27,519 nt of DNA, from contig DLDU01000040.1 of NCBI GenBank assembly GCA_002481295.1, forward strand, positions 1 through 27,519. Direction: 5' to 3'. The DNA comes from Prevotella sp. UBA7764. GTDB lineage: Bacteria > Bacteroidota > Bacteroidia > Bacteroidales > Bacteroidaceae. Numbering within the stretch: the first letter of the stretch is position 1; every line of letters begins with the position of its first letter. Position numbers and translations under genes: made by a program. The notes under the pieces were generated by a model. It had not been told where the DNA came from. It was given only the letters and a program-made list of their open reading frames with translations, and ran no database searches. Positions 24,964 to 27,519 of the stretch are shown one piece after another.

Positions 24964-25157
24964 TTTATTAGTGATATATATGTGATTTAGGCATTACAAC
25001 GAAATGACTTTGTTATGATTAACATGTGATTAGCATAGCTTCATAATAATGCTATAAGTTTAGGTTTTTAAAAGTGTAAAGTTAGGTTACAAGATGTTAT
25101 GTAGGTTCGCTGTACTTACTCCTTTTCAGTAAGACAGATGATTTTAATGATTCCTGA

Positions 25158-25200
25158 GGCTCTCCGTAGTGATTACGGGGAGCCTTGATTGTGTTTTAAG
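25158..25200 (+). terminator. Intrinsic terminator of the GH51 gene
   Basis: ggctctccgta (25158-25168) and tacggggagcc (25174-25184) form an 11-bp stem with one G-U pair and a 5-nt loop, followed by TTGATTGTGTTTT. It overlaps the 3' end of the opposing degenerate reading frame. Confidence 0.75.
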
Positions 25201-25997
25201 AAGTTGGTGTCAATCTGCGACAACCTTGAAATCACTGACAGTCCCTGTCTTGGACGAAAAACAGCAGGCGATCTTGTAGACGCAAAGACCTCCGACAGCT
25301 CATTCTCCGTGATACCACAGAGTGCCTCAAATTCTCGAGATATGCTGATATCATTGGGTTGGTTGAATCCACTGAACACACTCACTTGCGAGAACTTCGT
25401 CACACCTGTGAGCATTACGAAGCGAAGATCGGCATCTGCCTTCTTGAAAACGGAATAGAAAGCCTTCAATGTGTCGCGGTTGAAATCTTCTAAAAGGATC
25501 TCCTTGGAATTATCCTTCACTTTCGCACCCGTATCAAGCACGTCTAACAAAGGCTTGTCATACTCGTCAACAAGTACTACACAGGGCAAACCTGTTTGCC
25601 GGTGGGCTTGACTAAGCACATAAGCAAAGCGATCTCCTATAGCTTCGCTATAAGGATAACGTCCCCAAACACGCTCGTATTCCGTAATATATCCTTCAAT
25701 GACTTTAAAGAGATCGTCCTTGTTAAGGAAGTCGTAGCCATTGAAGTCTATATGAAACACGGGATACTTCTTCCAGTCTTTCTCCATAGTGTCAATCTTC
25801 AATCCTTTGAACAGTTCTTTTCTGCCCTCGAAATAGCATTTCAAGGTTGAGAGAATAGCCTTCGCGGTGCCCATCCACGGACTTCTGCACCTGTGCCTTT
25901 CTTTGCAACACTTAGGCATGTACAAGTTTCTTTCTTTAAACGTACCATCTACGATGGTATTAGAATATAAGCAGACTCGCCCCCAGCACCTTTCCAA
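25173..25997 (-). pseudogene. Truncated AAA-ATPase-like gene (core only)
   Basis: The frame encodes 274 residues, but only about 25280-25860 reads as the AAA-ATPase_like family (PF09820). That core has LSTLKCYFEGRKELFKGL, the Walker B-like VVLVDEYDKPLL, FVMLTGVTKFSQVSVFSG and FEALCGITENELSEVF. The N-terminal stretch with the Walker A motif (RPRRFGKS in the copy at 1-791) is absent; residues 1-45 (SNTIVDGTFKERNLY and a Cys/Arg-rich run) do not fit the family. After SEVF the sequence also departs from the family and the C-terminal nuclease-like domain is missing. It is therefore a remnant cut on both sides, not an active ATPase. No other frame at 25861-25920 restores the P-loop. Confidence 0.7.
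25925..25970 (-). repeat. Dispersed ~45-nt repeat, copy 1
   Basis: Read on the minus strand, this stretch contains AATACCATCGTAGATGGTA and aligns over about 45 nt, with roughly four-fifths identity, to plus-strand 27292-27335. The dyad taccatctacgatggta (25943-25959) is its core. Confidence 0.5.
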
Positions 25998-26015
25998 GGG
26001 GAGAGGGGCTGGGGG
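25980..26015. repeat. 36-bp GC-rich palindromic (REP-like) repeat
   Basis: Two 16-nt arms match at 14 positions around a 4-nt centre. The outer arms cccccagc (25980-25987) and gctggggg (26008-26015) are perfect. Similar C/G-tract palindromes recur between genes in Bacteroidota, from general knowledge; only one copy is in this window. It lies between the ATPase remnant and the nuclease gene. Confidence 0.6.
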
Positions 26016-26042
26016 TGACGTGTACGGATGGGTGTGATGGGC

Positions 26043-26969
26043 TTAGAGCCTCATAATCTCTTCTACGGACAACCCTGTGATCTTGGCAATGAGGTCTATG
26101 GATAAGCCGGCAGATCTCATAGCTTTTGCGTGAGTGATGGCGGCATCATGTAATCCTTCTTCCCGGCCTTCCTTCCTGCCTTCTTCCCTTCCTTCTTTTC
26201 TACCTTCTTCCCTTCCTTCTTTTCTACCTTCCTCTTTCGCCGTGTCCATGCCGTTCTTGATGTCACGGTAGGCATTGCTGCTGAGTTCGTAGTCACGCAG
26301 TTCATTGGTGTCGAACTTAGAAATTTCTGCAGTGGAGAAGAGTTGCTCGAAGACGCGGCCTTGCAACTCGGCAGGACGCGCGAAGAGACGCTGCATGTTC
26401 TTCAAGGCAAAAAGCCACTTGTCGAGGGTGGTCTTCAGTTCTCCCAACTCCTTATGGAAGCAAGCCAACTCGACATAGATGTAGGTGAGCTTGTCATAGA
26501 ACACCTTTTTAGAATGTATATCCATGAGCTTCACCTCCTTGTACACCCCACAGTCGCTCTGCTTGTCCTCGGGGAAGGTGAAGTTGAGAATGCCGATGGT
26601 ATAAACGGGGCTGAGCTTGTAGTCCCAGTCGCCGCGCTTGCCCTGCTCAGCTACGGGGAATGTGGAGTAGTAGATGGAACGGTCCTTGTAGAATTCCTGA
26701 TAGACGTTCTGCATCTCTACGATAAAGCGTGAGCCGTCTTTTGCCTGGCAATAGACGTCAAACACAGCACGGCGCTCCTCGATGTTCGTTCCGAGCTGCT
26801 CGCTGTTGCGGTAAGTGACATCGCTTACCTCACGCTCACCCTCAAGCAGTGCGTTGAGAAAGTCGATGAGCAGTGCCTTGTTGAAAGGCGTGCCGAAGAT
26901 ACGCTTGAAGCCGAAGTCGGTCAGCGGATTGATGTATCTTTCCGTGTAGTTGCTGTCCATTGCGTCCAT
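26043..26969 (-). CDS. Rpn/PDDEXK_2-family PD-(D/E)XK nuclease-like protein
   Basis: A 308-residue protein of the PD-(D/E)XK family annotated as transposase-like (PF12784, related to Rpn recombination-promoting nucleases). The N-terminus YINPLTDFGFKRIFGTPFNK is typical. The catalytic core is FDVYCQAKDGSRFIVEMQN with Asp71, Glu85 and Gln87 (an E-x-Q form). SIYYSTFPVAEQGKRGDWDYKLSPVY follows as in the family. A charged EGRKEGRE tract at about 247-272 leads to a C-terminal helix ending LSVEEIMRL. The start may instead be Met4. The gene stands alone with its own promoter. Family functions proposed are RecA-independent recombination or self-defence; no specific role can be read here. Confidence 0.85.
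   Translation of the reverse strand: MDAMDSNYTERYINPLTDFGFKRIFGTPFNKALLIDFLNALLEGEREVSDVTYRNSEQLGTNIEERRAVFDVYCQAKDGSRFIVEMQNVYQEFYKDRSIYYSTFPVAEQGKRGDWDYKLSPVYTIGILNFTFPEDKQSDCGVYKEVKLMDIHSKKVFYDKLTYIYVELACFHKELGELKTTLDKWLFALKNMQRLFARPAELQGRVFEQLFSTAEISKFDTNELRDYELSSNAYRDIKNGMDTAKEEGRKEGREEGRKEGREEGRKEGREEGLHDAAITHAKAMRSAGLSIDLIAKITGLSVEEIMRL
26157..26228. repeat. Three 24-bp tandem repeats inside the nuclease gene
   Basis: Units at 26157-26180, 26181-26204 and 26205-26228; the last two are identical and the first differs at a few bases. They encode EGRKEGRE-type octapeptides in frame. Copy number could change by slippage without shifting the frame. Confidence 0.8.
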
Positions 26970-26998
26970 AATCGTCAGTCTCTAATGATTATTCTTTG

Positions 26999-27030
26999 CA
27001 AATATCGGAAAAAAACATCAAATAAGCAAG
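26999..27030 (-). promoter_or_regulatory. Predicted promoter of the PDDEXK_2 gene
   Basis: CTTG (27027-27030), 20 nt, then GATATTTG (26999-27006) on the minus strand. The first base of the -7 box deviates from TAnnTTTG. Confidence 0.4.
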
Positions 27031-27462
27031 AGACAAACGTCTTTTTTGTCACTTCTGTGTCTCTTTGTGAGATTTCATGTTAATCGTACTCACGCGGAAT
27101 GGTTTTTTCTCTCACATGAATGTCCATGAATTGACCATGAATTCCTCATAAATTTAAGGCTTCCGGCCCGCATTCGTGCAGATTCGTGGAAGGATATAAT
27201 ATGTCTTTTGCGACGTCGTCTTTCAGGTTTACGCCCCGCTACGTGGAATAAAGAAAATAAACGAATATAACGAATATATATTCTCGATATTCGTTAATAT
27301 TCTTAATACCATCGAAGATGGTGAGTTAGAAGAAAAACGAGGGGTTGAGGGGGAGACTATTGTGTGCGCCTGCCCTTTTCGCTCTTTACAGCGTTGCGAG
27401 AGAATTGCTTTCCTCTTCCGCAAAAAGTCCTTTTTCATGTTCGTTTTCTCAGATTTTATGCT
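27031..27462. other. Intergenic stretch with small repeats and no supported gene
   Basis: Contains short repeated atgaat/ccatgaat words (27116-27150), an inverted repeat aacgaatat (27269-27277) with atattcgtt (27287-27295), and copy 2 of the dispersed repeat (27292-27335). A 69-codon minus frame at 27229-27438 has no family features. Confidence 0.5.
27292..27335 (+). repeat. Dispersed ~45-nt repeat, copy 2
   Basis: Contains ttaataccatcgaagatggt and aligns to minus-strand 25925-25970. Both copies can be read as NTI-x-DG followed by charged residues, so they may be remnants of related coding DNA rather than a regulatory repeat. Confidence 0.45.
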
Positions 27463-27487
27463 TACCTTTGCGAGCCTAAAGTGAAAG

Positions 27488-27519
27488 ATGATGACTGCAT
27501 CATACTACCACATCATAAC
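27488..27519 (+). CDS. Possible start of a gene running off the right edge
   Basis: A -7-like TACCTTTG at 27463-27470 is followed 17 nt later by ATGATG and an open frame (MMTASYYHII) to the window end. Only 32 nt are visible, there is no good -33 box, and no function can be given. Confidence 0.25.
   Translation, partial: MMTASYYHII

Noticed and set aside
27229..27438. 69-codon minus-strand frame near the right edge
   Set aside because: No recognisable features; it covers a dispersed repeat and small inverted repeats.

Overview
The window looks like a chromosomal segment of a Bacteroidota bacterium, most likely Prevotella/Segatella or a close relative (Prevotellaceae). The support is a SusC/SusD pair, a hybrid two-component regulator with periplasmic propeller repeats, lipoprotein glycoside hydrolases, a NADPH-type gltB/gltD pair, and repeated matches to the Bacteroidota promoter TTTG-N19..21-TAnnTTTG. 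No rRNA, tRNA or CRISPR array was seen.

Layout, left to right. 1-791 (minus): 5' part of an AAA-ATPase-like gene that runs off the left edge. 938-2605 (minus): a secreted lipoprotein GH43, probably an endo-arabinanase, with a 750-bp upstream region that carries three tandem 22-bp dyads and a 177-bp MITE-like element. 3356-9539 (minus): gltD and gltB, glutamate synthase. 9540-10699: a long non-coding stretch with six 22-bp degenerate repeats, a 14-bp direct repeat pair and an intrinsic terminator. 10700-15564 (plus): susC-susD. 15815-17110 (plus): an O-acetylhomoserine sulfhydrylase (metY-like). 17196-18221 (plus): a GYF-like/PrsW membrane protease. 18222-18685: a gap holding a predicted small RNA on the minus strand. 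18686-22711 (minus): a complete hybrid two-component system. 23005-24963 (plus): a GH51 alpha-L-arabinofuranosidase. 25173-27519: a repeat-rich accessory end with a decayed AAA-ATPase gene, a PD-(D/E)XK (Rpn/PDDEXK_2) gene, palindromic and dispersed repeats, and possibly the first codons of another gene.

How the genes may work together: the GH43, SusC/SusD, the sensor-regulator and the GH51 could form one arabinan or arabinoxylan-oligosaccharide system, with surface cleavage, import, periplasmic sensing and release of arabinose. That link is an inference. Housekeeping genes for nitrogen assimilation (gltBD) and sulfur amino-acid synthesis (metY) sit between the parts, so this is not a compact polysaccharide utilization locus. 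The SusC/SusD pair need not share a substrate with the two arabinan-type enzymes.

The least explained signals are non-coding: two unrelated dyad arrays that share an exact 22-bp period, a promoter-terminator pair that predicts an ~89-nt RNA, an orphan terminator ahead of susC, and an 18-nt complementary repeat pair between gltB and gltD.
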